Source of the DNA: Thalassolituus hydrocarboniclasticus
GTDB lineage: Bacteria > Pseudomonadota > Gammaproteobacteria > Pseudomonadales > Oceanobacteraceae
Direction: 5' to 3'
DNA length: 64,000 nucleotides
Assembly (NCBI RefSeq): GCF_025345565.1
Contig: NZ_CP054475.1
Span: forward strand, 1,197,501 to 1,261,500
The notes below the pieces were generated by a model. It had not been told where the DNA came from and searched no databases. It worked only from the letters and a program-made list of their open reading frames with translations. Shown here piece after piece: positions 1-8,821 of the stretch. A program made the translations under genes and the position numbers. Every line of letters starts with the position of its first letter. Within the stretch, counting starts at the first letter, position 1.

Positions 1-949
1 TGTATAACTCTGCCGTTTCAGCCGGAATTTCGACCATCGGTAAATGACCAATTCCCGGATAAATTTTTACCTGTGCCTGTGGCAGCTTTTCTTTGAATAC
101 CTGTGCGGCTGATACATCCAGTACGCGGTCTTCCTCTCCCCAGATAATCAGCGTTGGCATGGTGACTTTTTCGCTCAGCTGTTGTTCAAACTGGCTGGCT
201 GCCAGCTCTTCGCGGGTAGCGAGCATATCGCTGAATATTTCGCGGTTAATACCTTCGCGGGCGATGGTTTTACGCACAACCACCGGACGCAGCGGCCATG
301 GCAATAGTGGTGGTTCACTCATGACGAAATTCCAGCGGTATTCAAAACTTTCTTCGTCGGTAGCGATTAACGGATTTTTGCCTTCGGCCAGCGCCTGCAT
401 ATATTCGCTTTGCTCTGGCGCATCAACACCGGCAGCATCAATTAAGGTCAGGCTGAGAATCTGTTGCGGATAGCGGGTGGCATAAATGGCACTGATGGCA
501 CCGCCCATGGAGTTACCGGCAATATGGAATTGTTCAGCGCCCGTCGCAGCCATCAGCTTATGCAGGCGTTCAGCCTGGCGGATTAAATTATAATCCTGAG
601 TTGATGGTGCCGGGGTGTCACCGTGACCGGCCAGGTCGGGAATAACCAGGTGATAATCCTGTGGCATTTCAGCGGCAAATTTCAGCCAGGTATCTTTGTT
701 GGCAGAAAAACCATGCAGCAATAAGACGGTTGGCCCTGTGCCCTGACGTTCCAGATAACGCATTTCCACATCGCCGGTATCGGCCTGTTTCAGGGTCAGG
801 TCGGCGCTGCTGCGGGCCAGGTTAATGGCTTTGTCATAAATCACTTCCTGCTGACTGGCCGAGCAGCCGCTCAACATTAATGCTGCGAAGGTCGTGGCGC
901 CGATAAGCAAGCGGGTGGACGTCTGAAACATGGCTGAGATAGGCCGCAT
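1..949 (-). CDS. Alpha/beta-hydrolase lipoprotein, lipase-like (3' end outside window)
   Basis: The reading frame starts at the ATG at 949 (or in frame at 931) and is still open at base 1, so the C-terminus is missing. About 316 codons are visible and probably only a short tail is lost. The N-terminus is a lipoprotein signal: a hydrophobic stretch at residues 14-26 and a lipobox L-S-G-C ending at Cys29. The hydrolase core shows the oxyanion-side HGF (79-81), the nucleophile elbow GNSMGG with Ser147, a GEED acid motif, and the catalytic His302 in GIGHLPM. The family contains Moraxella/Psychrobacter-type lipases and other esterases. The substrate cannot be told from sequence. It is likely an outer-membrane or periplasm-facing lipid-anchored esterase. 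Confidence 0.85.
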   Translation of the reverse strand, partial: MRPISAMFQTSTRLLIGATTFAALMLSGCSASQQEVIYDKAINLARSSADLTLKQADTGDVEMRYLERQGTGPTVLLLHGFSANKDTWLKFAAEMPQDYHLVIPDLAGHGDTPAPSTQDYNLIRQAERLHKLMAATGAEQFHIAGNSMGGAISAIYATRYPQQILSLTLIDAAGVDAPEQSEYMQALAEGKNPLIATDEESFEYRWNFVMSEPPLLPWPLRPVVVRKTIAREGINREIFSDMLATREELAASQFEQQLSEKVTMPTLIIWGEEDRVLDVSAAQVFKEKLPQAQVKIYPGIGHLPMVEIPAETAELY

Positions 950-987
950 AAAAAATACCTGTAATTTTATTATTGAAAGACGCTGGT

Positions 988-1662
988 TCAGACCGTTCTG
1001 GCACTGTCCTGCAGACGTTTGATCAGTTGCAGGGCGTGCTGCAGGGCGTCTTCGATCTGGGCTGGCGGCAGAACATGGTGAGGCCGGCAAAGCAGCAGGA
1101 TGCCATCTGCCCATTCAATGTGAAGGTGAGGATGCGCCAAAAGCCAGTCGCAGACCTCTGGTTTCAGTAAGGCCCACAGGCGTTCGCCATTCTGGCTGTG
1201 CAGCTGCCACTGGCGCAGCAGCAGGGGTTTTTGCTGTGCCGTTAATGAGGCGAGCTTCTTGTGCTGGCTTTCGGAAAACACATCTTCCTGCAACCAGCGC
1301 TTGCGACAGATGCTGAAGGCACTGGCCTCGGGCAGCGGGCAGGGCAACAGAATAACGGTCTGAGTCGACGCACCTCCGGCCCCGATCAGGCTGTAATCAA
1401 ACAGATTAAGGTAGCGGCTGTCATCGTTCTCCAGTTGCCCTTCAAGCAGATGACGGAAATGGCGGAACTGGCCAATATCCAGCAGCTGAAAGTGCGCGTC
1501 GCGGATACGCTGGCTGAGTGAGGCATAAGGCCGGTAAGCCAGTTTCAGCTGATCAGCCAGAGCCGATAATTCACTGCCTCTGCTACCTCGGTCGACTAGC
1601 ATCAGCAGCAGTAACAGGCCGATAATGGCGGCAATTATGATCAGACTCAGTAACGGCGTCAT
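988..1662 (-). CDS. Membrane-anchored protein of unknown function
   Basis: A 224-residue protein that I do not recognise. One strongly hydrophobic segment occupies residues 4-22 and is followed by a positively charged stretch, so it is probably an N-in single-span protein with a soluble C-terminal domain of about 190 residues. The soluble part is Leu/Gln/His-rich with several Trp and Cys, and I see no catalytic signature. It is co-directional with the upstream lipoprotein hydrolase (about 40 bp away) and divergent from the 3-hydroxyisobutyryl-CoA hydrolase-like gene. It has coherent codon use and a plausible membrane topology, which supports a real gene. Confidence 0.7.
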   Translation of the reverse strand: MTPLLSLIIIAAIIGLLLLLMLVDRGSRGSELSALADQLKLAYRPYASLSQRIRDAHFQLLDIGQFRHFRHLLEGQLENDDSRYLNLFDYSLIGAGGASTQTVILLPCPLPEASAFSICRKRWLQEDVFSESQHKKLASLTAQQKPLLLRQWQLHSQNGERLWALLKPEVCDWLLAHPHLHIEWADGILLLCRPHHVLPPAQIEDALQHALQLIKRLQDSARTV

Positions 1663-1700
1663 GCTGGGTGTTCACTCTGGCGTACGGTTGCTTTCCGTGT

Positions 1701-1713
1701 GAGTGTAACACTC
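1701..1713. promoter_or_regulatory. Inverted repeat in divergent intergenic region (possible operator)
   Basis: GAGTGT and ACACTC form perfect 6-bp arms around a single A. The repeat lies in the 165-bp gap between the divergent unknown gene (start 1662) and the enoyl-CoA-hydratase-family gene (start 1828). A TATGAT hexamer follows at 1717-1722, but no convincing -35 is present. Operator function is inference. Confidence 0.3.
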
Positions 1714-1827
1714 CTGTATGATGCGCGTACGGCAGCCGGATTGTCTGCCGGTTCTGCGCTGACTGAGCATTATCAGAGCCTGTTTAATAAAGATGAGCAG
1801 GCCCTGGGAACATTCAAGGAGACTGTT

Positions 1828-2952
1828 TTGACTGTTGAATCCCCGGTTTTGTTTGACACCCTGACGACCCGTTCTGGCCATAAGATTGGTGTTCTGACCC
1901 TGAATGCCCCAAAAGCCATGAATGCTGTCGATCTGACCATGGTGAATCTGATCGACAAGCAGCTGAAGCGCTGGGAAAAGAGCGACAAGCTGGTGGCGGT
2001 ACTGATGCGTGGTGCCGGTGATAAAGCCTTCTGTGCCGGTGGCGATATCCGTCAGCTGTATGACAGCATGCAGGCCGAAGGCGATGAGCATTGCCGTTAT
2101 GCCGACAATTTTTTCAGCGGCGAATATGGCAAAAACTACCGTGTTCACCTGTTTTCCAAGCCGCTGATTGCCTGGGGAAATGGCTTTGTCATGGGCGGTG
2201 GCTTAGGGCTGTTTATCGGCGCTAATCACCGCGTTGGTACTGAGACACTGAAGCTGGCCTGGCCGGAAGTCCGCATCGGTCTGTTCCCGGATGTTGCTGC
2301 CACCTGGTATCTGTCACGTTTGCCATATCCGGCGGGTCACTGGATGGGGCTGTCCGGCAGCCATATGAATGCCGTTGATTGCAAAGACCTGAAACTGACT
2401 CACTATTGCCTGCAGCACGCCCAGCTGGATGAGGTTCTGGCGCAGCTGCGTCAGCAAAACTGGAGCGATAACCAGGCCGAAAACCATTATTGCGTGCGCT
2501 CTCTGTTGCAGCAGCTTGAAGGCTCAGCAGCGGCGGAGATGCCGGCCAGCCAGCTGCAGTCGGTGCGGGCCGAACTGAATGAGCTGTTTGCCTGCGACGA
2601 TCTGAGCAAAATAGCCGCGCGTTTTGCGGCGCACAGCACAGACAACGCCTGGCTGCAGCAGGGACTGAATAACTTTAAAGCTGGTTGTCCGGCAACGGCA
2701 CATCTGATTATGGAGCAGTTGCACCGCGGCAAGCAGATGAGTTTAAAAGAGGTGGTGCAGTGGGAGCTGGTGCTGGCCTATCAGTCGGTGCGGCATCCGG
2801 ACTTTGCCGAAGGCATTCGCGCCATGGTGGTGGATAAAGATTTCAGCCCGCGCTGGCAGCACGCTCATGTGGATGATGTGCCGGCCAGCTGGATTGAGGC
2901 GTTGCTGGAATCTCCCTGGCCGCAGGATAAGCACCCGCTGGCCGGTATTTAG
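1828..2952 (+). CDS. Enoyl-CoA hydratase/isomerase family, 3-hydroxyisobutyryl-CoA hydrolase-like
   Basis: A crotonase-fold enzyme of 374 residues. It most resembles 3-hydroxyisobutyryl-CoA hydrolase, which releases 3-hydroxyisobutyrate from its CoA ester in valine degradation. Visible motifs are the first oxyanion-hole loop CAGGDIR (69-75), the second GNGFVMGGGLG (117-127), and PEVRIGLFPDV (146-156), whose Glu147 and Asp155 match the catalytic pair of the hydrolase family. Length fits the family (about 370) rather than plain enoyl-CoA hydratases (about 260). I chose the TTG at 1828 because AAGGAG lies six bases upstream. An in-frame open stretch to 1699 adds residues without family resemblance. 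No other valine-catabolic gene is adjacent, so the exact substrate is uncertain. Confidence 0.85.
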   Translation: MTVESPVLFDTLTTRSGHKIGVLTLNAPKAMNAVDLTMVNLIDKQLKRWEKSDKLVAVLMRGAGDKAFCAGGDIRQLYDSMQAEGDEHCRYADNFFSGEYGKNYRVHLFSKPLIAWGNGFVMGGGLGLFIGANHRVGTETLKLAWPEVRIGLFPDVAATWYLSRLPYPAGHWMGLSGSHMNAVDCKDLKLTHYCLQHAQLDEVLAQLRQQNWSDNQAENHYCVRSLLQQLEGSAAAEMPASQLQSVRAELNELFACDDLSKIAARFAAHSTDNAWLQQGLNNFKAGCPATAHLIMEQLHRGKQMSLKEVVQWELVLAYQSVRHPDFAEGIRAMVVDKDFSPRWQHAHVDDVPASWIEALLESPWPQDKHPLAGI

Positions 2953-2959
2953 TTGGCAC

Positions 2960-3796
2960 TCAGCGCAGCGCGTTTTGCGTGGCTTCGGCTTCTTCAGTCA
3001 GTTCCTGCCATTGGGTAACTTCATCGTCGGCATCCAGTCCCAGGCGCTGATAGGAACCCAGCTCACTGCGCTTGATCCGTGCCAGCGGGTGATCGCTGCC
3101 GTCGTAGCTTTGCAGCGTGGCAACCTGGATCAGGTCGCAGTAATCCGCACTGTCGGCCTGATGCTGCAGATTCAGATATTCTTTCGGTACATTGACCAGA
3201 TCCGGTGAAAACTCCCAGCTGCGCAAAATATAGCTGCCCAGAGACGGATGCAGTTTTTCCAGTACCAGATCCAGTGAGAAGCTGTCGTTGAGCAGGTCGC
3301 TGTGATTTTCGGCATAAGCCAGAATCGGCAGCATACCGATCTGATGTACTAGTCCGGCGAGCATGGCCTGATCGGGCTGCAATTTAGTGAAATGCCGTGC
3401 CAGCACCTGAGCCGATGAGGCGATCTCCATGGCCCGTGCCCAGCATTCGCGCATGCGTTTATCAATAATGTCGTGGGTGGCCTGAAACATCTGCTCCATG
3501 GCCAGGCCGATGGCCAGATTACTGGTGAAATCGATACCCAGGCGCGAAATAGCGGTGCCAAGGTCGGTGACCGGGCTGTTGGCGCGAATTAACGGGCTGT
3601 TGGTTACCTTGATAATGCGCGCACTGAGCGCCGGGTCCTGAGCGATGATCTGACTCAGCTGGGGAATGGTGGCGTTGGCATCTTCTGCCACTTCGCGTAC
3701 ACGTAAAGCAATCTCGGGCAGGGTGGGCAGCACCAGTTCGTCCTTCTTGATCTGGGCTACGATATCGTCTTTTACCTGTTGTGCCAGGTTGCTCAT
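2960..3796 (-). CDS. HDOD domain protein
   Basis: A 278-residue cytoplasmic protein made almost entirely of one HDOD domain, a degenerate relative of HD phosphohydrolases used in signalling. It begins with a helical lead (residues 1-25), then the HDOD core with PTLPEIALRVREVAEDANATI, the ARIIKVTNSPL segment, and the LVHQIGMLPIL region. The hydrolytic His-Asp pair of true HD enzymes is not preserved, as is typical of the family. No receiver or GGDEF/EAL partner domain is fused. Its stop lies seven bases from the convergent hydrolase-like gene, and it is co-directional with ygfZ downstream of it in transcription order. Targets are unknown. Confidence 0.9.
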   Translation of the reverse strand: MSNLAQQVKDDIVAQIKKDELVLPTLPEIALRVREVAEDANATIPQLSQIIAQDPALSARIIKVTNSPLIRANSPVTDLGTAISRLGIDFTSNLAIGLAMEQMFQATHDIIDKRMRECWARAMEIASSAQVLARHFTKLQPDQAMLAGLVHQIGMLPILAYAENHSDLLNDSFSLDLVLEKLHPSLGSYILRSWEFSPDLVNVPKEYLNLQHQADSADYCDLIQVATLQSYDGSDHPLARIKRSELGSYQRLGLDADDEVTQWQELTEEAEATQNALR

Positions 3797-3833
3797 GGGC
3801 CGGCCTCTTAAGCGCTCCGGCCCTGTGGCCGGA

Positions 3834-4844
3834 TCAGTTGTCTGTGATGGCAGGATCAGCGTCGCTGTTATTCTGCTCAGTTGTGCCTTCAGTATAGGAA
3901 AGACGGGCGAGAGTGACGGGAATTTCCCCGGCTTTTATGCCGCTTTCCGGCCAGTCACTGTTCATTACCGCCAGGCCAAGGCGGCCGCACCAGGCGGCAA
4001 TGTCGCCCAGCGTCTTACCGTTACTGTCCTGTAGCGGTGTCATGATGCCGATAACTTCATCCTGCGTTGTGCTGACGGCGACCAGATTCTTTTTGCTTTT
4101 GCCCAGATACTGCAGACGCGCCACGATCTCCTGACCGGTATAGCAACCTTTGCGGAAGCTGATGCCCTCATGGATATGCCAGTCGATAAACTGTGGCACC
4201 CAGGCTTCGCGGCTGGCTTCTTCGACCCAGACAATGCCTTCGGCAATGTCGCCCAGCCACCATTGCTGCTCGGCAATAAGTTCCGGGGCCTGTTGGAGTT
4301 GGGCGTTGGCTTTTTCTGCTGGCAGCCAGTATTCAACGCGGCCATCCGGCCAGTGCAGGGTCAGGCTGTTATCACTGCTGTCGTGCTGCAGCAGGCGGCC
4401 ATCGCTCAGGCTGTCAGGGTTGTCGTCGTACGCAGACAGCTTGGCAGGCACATCGGCAGGTACGTCGGCAGTAACCAGCCAGTCGTCCAGATGTTCTGTC
4501 ATGGCAACCTTAAAAAACACCGCGTAGCGTGCCAGATGCTGGCGTAGCGCGCTGACCTGAGCCCGAGGCAGGCGCAGCCAGACGCTGTCGCCATGGCGGG
4601 CAATCACAAAGTTCGCCACCATGCGGCCTTTGGCAGTACAGCAAGCGCCCAGAGTCCAGCGGTCTGCTTTAAGGCTGGTCATATCGCAGGTTAATTGTCC
4701 CTGCAGAAAGCGTTCACTGTCCGGGCCGCTGATTTCCAGCAGGGCAAAGGCGGAAAGCCAGGTCAGCCCCTGTGTGGCAGGTTGCTCCGGGATGAACCCC
4801 TGCGGGTCAATTTGGCCGGGAAGTACGATGGATGCTTCAGACAT
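3834..4844 (-). CDS. ygfZ: tRNA-modifying / folate-binding protein YgfZ
   Basis: A 336-residue GcvT-like protein that binds tetrahydrofolate and supports biogenesis or repair of certain Fe-S enzymes, such as MiaB, in E. coli. The family signature K-G-C-Y-T-G-Q-E is intact at residues 232-239, including the conserved Cys, and is followed by the IVARLQYLGK segment. The N-terminal part carries the GPDSERFLQGQLTCD stretch typical of the aminomethyltransferase fold. As in many gammaproteobacteria it sits divergently next to sdhE, another flavoprotein/Fe-S enzyme assembly factor (233 bp between the start codons). HDOD follows on the same strand. Length and motifs are normal. Confidence 0.95.
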   Translation of the reverse strand: MSEASIVLPGQIDPQGFIPEQPATQGLTWLSAFALLEISGPDSERFLQGQLTCDMTSLKADRWTLGACCTAKGRMVANFVIARHGDSVWLRLPRAQVSALRQHLARYAVFFKVAMTEHLDDWLVTADVPADVPAKLSAYDDNPDSLSDGRLLQHDSSDNSLTLHWPDGRVEYWLPAEKANAQLQQAPELIAEQQWWLGDIAEGIVWVEEASREAWVPQFIDWHIHEGISFRKGCYTGQEIVARLQYLGKSKKNLVAVSTTQDEVIGIMTPLQDSNGKTLGDIAAWCGRLGLAVMNSDWPESGIKAGEIPVTLARLSYTEGTTEQNNSDADPAITDN

Positions 4845-5076
4845 AATGAATACGGGTCTTGTGTCGGTGATAACAATATGGCCGCAGTTTACTGCAAATT
4901 GGTCATACTCTTAACGTTGCAGATTGTGTGGCTATCGGGCTTATACCACCGTCGGGATAGCGGTATCCGCTGCCAGCTTTGATATACTGCGGTTTTATCA
5001 CCGGCGTGGCCGCACCCTGCGACTGCTGCCGTTTACCTTCTGTTGTTTACTTTTATTGTTTATCTGGGAGTTCCGA

Positions 5077-5331
5077 GTGTCTGACGAAATTGAAGCAAAA
5101 CGCGTCCGCTGGCATAGCCGCCGGGGCATGCTGGAGCTGGACGTATTACTGGTTCCTTTTGCCGAAGAAGCTTTTACCGGCCTGAGCGCGGACGATCAGG
5201 CCCGCTACCGTCAGCTGCTGGAATGTGAAGATCCGGACCTGTTTACCTGGTTTATGGAGCATCAGGTTCCGGATAATGCCGATCTGGCTCGCATTATTGA
5301 ACTGGTGCGGGAGCATGCCCGCAACCGCTGA
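5077..5331 (+). CDS. sdhE: Succinate dehydrogenase FAD assembly factor SdhE
   Basis: A small 84-residue protein that promotes covalent flavinylation of SdhA and fumarate reductase. The diagnostic R-G-M-L-E motif (RGxxE) is at residues 16-20, near the start as expected, and the rest is the usual five-helix acidic domain with DLFTWF. I place the start at the GTG at 5077 because GGGAG lies at 5066-5070 with good spacing and gives the normal family length. The upstream open frame back to 4924 is not family-like. The 3' end overlaps the ygfX-like gene, matching the conserved sdhE-ygfX pair. Confidence 0.93.
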   Translation: MSDEIEAKRVRWHSRRGMLELDVLLVPFAEEAFTGLSADDQARYRQLLECEDPDLFTWFMEHQVPDNADLARIIELVREHARNR

Positions 5332-5707
5332 GTGGGTACTGCAGTCATCGCGCCGTCAACGCTGGCTCGATGGCGTCTTTCTGTTGTTTTCCCTGCTGAT
5401 TCTTGTCTGGCTGCTGCCGTTTTTGTGGTGGTTATGTGCGGCATTTTTCCTGTTGGTTCTGACAGCCTGGGGCTGGCGCCAACCTGTGGTGCGTAAACTC
5501 GGTTATGACAGCCGTGGCTGGTGGTTTGAGTATCGTGGTCGCAGGCTGCCGGTGCGCTGGCGCAGTGGCAGTGTAAGGCGGGCGGATGTGCTGATACTGG
5601 AGTGGTCGTTCTGGCCCTGGCAGCGGCTGATGATCCGGCCTGACAGCCTGAGCAGTGCGGAGGATTACCGCCGCCTGACGGCGGCGTTATATAACGATCT
5701 GCACTGA
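5315..5707 (+). CDS. YgfX-like inner-membrane protein (CptA family)
   Basis: 130 residues, starting at the ATG at 5315 inside the end of sdhE (17-bp overlap, translational coupling likely). Residues 18-52 are two closely spaced hydrophobic helices rich in Leu and Trp, followed by a basic cytoplasmic domain with LGYDSRGWWFEYRGR and a Trp-rich WSFWPWQRL segment. The layout and the position after sdhE match YgfX/CptA. In E. coli that protein was proposed to act as a toxin on MreB/FtsZ, with SdhE (CptB) as the antidote. The toxin role is debated and cannot be judged here. It is convergent with nadB, with 41 bp between the stops. Confidence 0.8.
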   Translation: MPATAEWVLQSSRRQRWLDGVFLLFSLLILVWLLPFLWWLCAAFFLLVLTAWGWRQPVVRKLGYDSRGWWFEYRGRRLPVRWRSGSVRRADVLILEWSFWPWQRLMIRPDSLSSAEDYRRLTAALYNDLH

Positions 5708-5748
5708 TGCTCCGGGTTTGAGCGGGTTCAGATCCGGGCAGAGCCAGC

Positions 5749-7356
5749 TCAGAGTTCGCCCAGTTCTTTCAGATATTTAGGCGTCAGCACGGTATCGAAG
5801 GCGCGTGGCAGCGGTTGCGGATAGTCACGGCTGAAATGCAGGCCGCGGCTTTCTTTGCGCAGCAGTGCCGAGCGGATGATCACGTCGGCCACATCCACCA
5901 GATTGCGCAGCTCAAGTAAGTCATTACTTACCCGGTAGTTGCTGTAAAACTCCTGAATCTCCTGCCGCAGCATCTGCACCCGGTGCTTGGCGCGCACCAG
6001 ACGTTTGGTGGTGCGTACAATGCCAACGTAGTCCCACATAAAGCGTCGTAACTCGTCCCAGTTATGGGCAATTACCACGTCTTCATCGGAATCAGTCACC
6101 TGGCTGGCATCCCAGGCCGGCGCCTTGGGGGCCGGTTCGTTACGGTCGATATTGGCGGCAATATGCGCCGCGGCGGAGCGGGCAAACACCAGGCACTCAA
6201 GCAGCGAATTGCTGGCCAGGCGGTTGGCCCCGTGCAGACCGGTGCTGGCGGTTTCGCCGATGGCATACAGGTTTTCGATATCGGTGCGGCCATGGATATC
6301 GGTTACCACGCCACCACAGGTGTAGTGCGCCGCCGGTACCACCGGAATCGGCTGGCGGGTAATGTCGATACCCAGTTCCAGACAGCGTTCATAAATAGTA
6401 GGGAAGTGCTCTTTGATAAAGTCAGCCGGTTTGTGGCTGATATCGAGGAACAGGCAGTCAGCACCGATGCGCTTCATCTCATGGTCGATGGCGCGGGCGA
6501 CGATATCCCGTGGTGCCAGTTCGGCGCGTTTATCGAAGCGCTGCATAAAGCGCTGGCCGTTGGGCAGCAACAGCTTGCCACCTTCACCGCGCACCGCTTC
6601 GGTAATCAGGAAGGATTTGGCCTGCGGGTGATACAGGCAGGTCGGGTGGAACTGATTGAATTCCATATTGGCGACGCGGCAACCGGCGCGCCAGGCCATG
6701 GCGATGCCATCGCCGGAAGCGCCGTCCGGATTACTGGTGTACAGATACACCTTGCTGGCGCCACCGGTGGCAAGCACCACCGAGCGGGCGGTAATGACGT
6801 CGACATCGCCGGTATCGTTATTGAGGAAATAGGCACCGATACAGCCATGACCGCCGCTGCCGAGTTTTTCGCGGGTGATCAGATCAATGGCGATGTAGTT
6901 CTGCAGCAGCTTGAGGTTGGGCTTTTCTTTCGCCCGTGCCAGCAGCGTATCGGAGATGGCATGGCCGGTCGCATCGGCGGCGTGAATGATGCGCCGTGCG
7001 CTGTGGCCACCTTCGCGGGTCAGGTGAAAATGATCCGGACTGTCCTGGGTAAAAGGCACGCCGATATCAATCAGCCACTGGATGGCTGCGGTGGAGTTTT
7101 CCACGGTAAAACGCACGCTGGGTTCATGACACAGACCGGCACCGGCGATCAGGGTGTCCTGCACGTGGGCTTCAACACTGTCGTCTTCATCCAGCACCGC
7201 CGCCACGCCGCCCTGGGCCCAGCGGGTGGAGCCGGCATCCAGGCTGTCTTTGCTGATGATGGCGGCATTGATGTGATCAGGCAGCGACAGACCCAGCGTC
7301 AGGCCGGCGGCACCGCTGCCAATAATAAGAACATCGAAAGAGAAAGATTGGCTCAT
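5749..7356 (-). CDS. nadB: L-aspartate oxidase
   Basis: A 535-residue flavoenzyme that oxidises L-aspartate to iminoaspartate, the first step of de novo NAD synthesis with NadA. The FAD dinucleotide motif GSGAAG is at residues 13-18, followed by the STRWAQGG segment. The [14 protein letters not shown] substrate/FAD loop, the fumarate-reductase-like HPT motif (FHPTCLYHP) and the [16 protein letters not shown]-terminal FAD segment are all present. Full length for the family. It is divergent from the rpoE operon, an arrangement shared with Pseudomonas and E. coli (nadB/rpoE). Confidence 0.97.
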   Translation of the reverse strand: MSQSFSFDVLIIGSGAAGLTLGLSLPDHINAAIISKDSLDAGSTRWAQGGVAAVLDEDDSVEAHVQDTLIAGAGLCHEPSVRFTVENSTAAIQWLIDIGVPFTQDSPDHFHLTREGGHSARRIIHAADATGHAISDTLLARAKEKPNLKLLQNYIAIDLITREKLGSGGHGCIGAYFLNNDTGDVDVITARSVVLATGGASKVYLYTSNPDGASGDGIAMAWRAGCRVANMEFNQFHPTCLYHPQAKSFLITEAVRGEGGKLLLPNGQRFMQRFDKRAELAPRDIVARAIDHEMKRIGADCLFLDISHKPADFIKEHFPTIYERCLELGIDITRQPIPVVPAAHYTCGGVVTDIHGRTDIENLYAIGETASTGLHGANRLASNSLLECLVFARSAAAHIAANIDRNEPAPKAPAWDASQVTDSDEDVVIAHNWDELRRFMWDYVGIVRTTKRLVRAKHRVQMLRQEIQEFYSNYRVSNDLLELRNLVDVADVIIRSALLRKESRGLHFSRDYPQPLPRAFDTVLTPKYLKELGEL

Positions 7357-7502
7357 GCTTTATTGTACGTATCAAAGTGGTGGGCACTATAATGCCGCCG
7401 CGGTGGCTTATGCCAGTGCCGGACGGGCCATAACGGACGCTGTACGGGGAAGAACTTTCCGTCCGTCATCGGCCACATTTGCCAGCCATGATACACTCTG
7501 GC

Positions 7503-7530
7503 GGAACTAATCCGAACAAATCCCCTCTAT
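7503..7530 (+). promoter_or_regulatory. Candidate sigma-E type autoregulatory promoter of rpoE
   Basis: GGAACTA at 7503-7509, a 16-base spacer and TCTAT at 7526-7530 resemble the extracytoplasmic sigma-E/AlgU promoter (GGAACTT ... TCTGA). It lies about 47 bases upstream of the rpoE start. Autoregulation of rpoE operons is well known. The -10 match here is imperfect, so this is a candidate only. A second GAACTT at 7452-7457 has no matching -10. Confidence 0.4.
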
Positions 7531-7576
7531 CCTCCCAGAACCAGGTCGACACACTGGCATACAGGAGGCTGGGTAG

Positions 7577-8227
7577 ATGAGCTTAGCAATGGCTGTAGAG
7601 ACACAGCGCACGACAGCGGAAAAAAGCATGACAGATCAACAATCTACAGATCGGCAACTGGTTGCCCGCGTACAGAAGGGCGACCGGCGCGCGTTCGATC
7701 TGCTGGTCATCAAATATCAGCACCGCATTCTGGCGCTGGTCGGACGCTTTGTGCCCGACTTTGCTGAAGCTCAGGACGTTACTCAGGAAGCCTTTATCAA
7801 GGCCTACCGGGCGCTGCCCGGCTTTCGTGGTGAAAGTCAGTTTTATACCTGGATGTACCGCATCGCAGTGAATACGGCAAAAAATTATCTGGTCAGCCGT
7901 GGGCGTAAAACACCGACCCGCGATATTGATCTGGATGATGCCGAGTTTTTTGCTGACGAAGCTAACATGAAAGATATCGAAACTCCGGATGGTCTGCTGC
8001 AGCGCGATCAGTTGCAGAAAGTGGTGTTTGACGCCATCGAAGCCCTGCCGGAGGAGCTGCGTATGGCGGTAACCCTGCGTGAGCTTGAAGGTATGAGCTA
8101 TGAAGAAATTGCCGAGGTGATGGAATGTCCGATCGGCACCGTACGGTCGCGTATCTTCCGCGCCCGTGAAGCCATTGACCGCAAAATGCAGCCACTGCTG
8201 GCCGATACCGCCAGCGCCATTGCCTGA
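7577..8227 (+). CDS. rpoE: RNA polymerase sigma-E factor (RpoE/AlgU)
   Basis: An extracytoplasmic-function sigma factor that directs the envelope-stress regulon. Region 2 shows FDLLVIKYQHRI, the EAQDVTQEAFIKAYRAL helix and the FYTWMYRIAVNTAKN core. Region 4 shows LPEELRMAVTLRELEGMSYEEIAEVM followed by C-P-I-G-T-V-R-S-R-I-F-R-A-R. AGGAGG at 7563-7568 sits eight bases before the ATG at 7577, which argues for this start and a 17-residue N-terminal extension compared with AlgU/RpoE. The ATG at 7628 would give the classical start but has a weaker ribosome-binding site. It leads an operon with its anti-sigma factor, RseB, RseC and MucD. The product is normally held inactive by MucA/RseA at the inner membrane. 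Confidence 0.97.
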   Translation: MSLAMAVETQRTTAEKSMTDQQSTDRQLVARVQKGDRRAFDLLVIKYQHRILALVGRFVPDFAEAQDVTQEAFIKAYRALPGFRGESQFYTWMYRIAVNTAKNYLVSRGRKTPTRDIDLDDAEFFADEANMKDIETPDGLLQRDQLQKVVFDAIEALPEELRMAVTLRELEGMSYEEIAEVMECPIGTVRSRIFRAREAIDRKMQPLLADTASAIA

Positions 8228-8245
8228 CCGGGAGGATAGCAACCG

Positions 8246-8821
8246 ATGAATGAACGCATGAACGAATCCTTATCCGCCCTGATGGACGGTGAAACCGACG
8301 AACTGGAAGTCCGCCGTTTACTTAATCAGCTCGAGCAGGACGATGAACTGCGCGGTACCTGGCAGCGTTATCAGATGATTGGTTCACTGATGCGCGGTGA
8401 GCCTGCCGCGGCTGTTGATCTGTCACGTGGCATTATGCAGGCGCTGGATGGCGAGCCGATGGATGAAGTGAGCCGTCCACAGCCGGTCGCCGCCAGCAGC
8501 CACCGCTTCCGCTGGCTGGCCTCCACTGCCGTTGCTGCATCGGTGACGCTGGCAGTGCTGGTTGGCGTACGTATGAATACGGCCGATCCTGTGGCACTGG
8601 TCGCCGAACAGCAAACGCAGGCGCCAGCGCCGGTGCAGCTGGCTTCCGCACCGGTACAGGCACTGTCCGAAGCGGATGCGGCACAGCTTGAAGCTGCCCA
8701 GCGTAAACTGCAGGAGTACGTGCTGCAGCATACCGAACAGGCCACCATGACCGGTAGCCGCGCGGCTATTCCTTTTGCCCGTGTGGTGGATTTCCAGCAA
8801 CCTGCTGAGGGCAGCAAATGA
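8246..8821 (+). CDS. rseA: Anti-sigma-E factor RseA/MucA
   Basis: A 191-residue single-span inner-membrane anti-sigma factor that sequesters RpoE. The N-terminal cytoplasmic domain (about residues 1-75) has the family pattern LSALMDGETDELEVRRLL and WQRYQMIGSLMRGE. A transmembrane helix lies near residues 88-107. The periplasmic part is Ala/Gln-rich with two short helices, as expected for the RseB-binding and DegS/RseP cleavage region. GGAGG at 8230-8234 precedes the ATG at 8246. The stop overlaps the rseB start (ATGA), indicating coupled translation. No truncation like the mucA22-type mucoid alleles is visible. Confidence 0.93.
   Translation: MNERMNESLSALMDGETDELEVRRLLNQLEQDDELRGTWQRYQMIGSLMRGEPAAAVDLSRGIMQALDGEPMDEVSRPQPVAASSHRFRWLASTAVAASVTLAVLVGVRMNTADPVALVAEQQTQAPAPVQLASAPVQALSEADAAQLEAAQRKLQEYVLQHTEQATMTGSRAAIPFARVVDFQQPAEGSK

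Noticed and set aside
3817-3832. CCGGCC-ctgt-GGCCGG hairpin between ygfZ and the HDOD gene
   Set aside because: Only 6 bp and no T-run in either direction. It is probably not a terminator, and it fits chance in a GC-rich junction.
5315-5707. Toxin-antitoxin system claim for ygfX/sdhE
   Set aside because: SdhE has a demonstrated assembly role and the toxin model is disputed, so I report only the gene pair.
6064-7392. 442-codon open frame antisense to nadB
   Set aside because: It mirrors the codon structure of nadB, has no ribosome-binding site or recognisable domain, and reads as a composition shadow.
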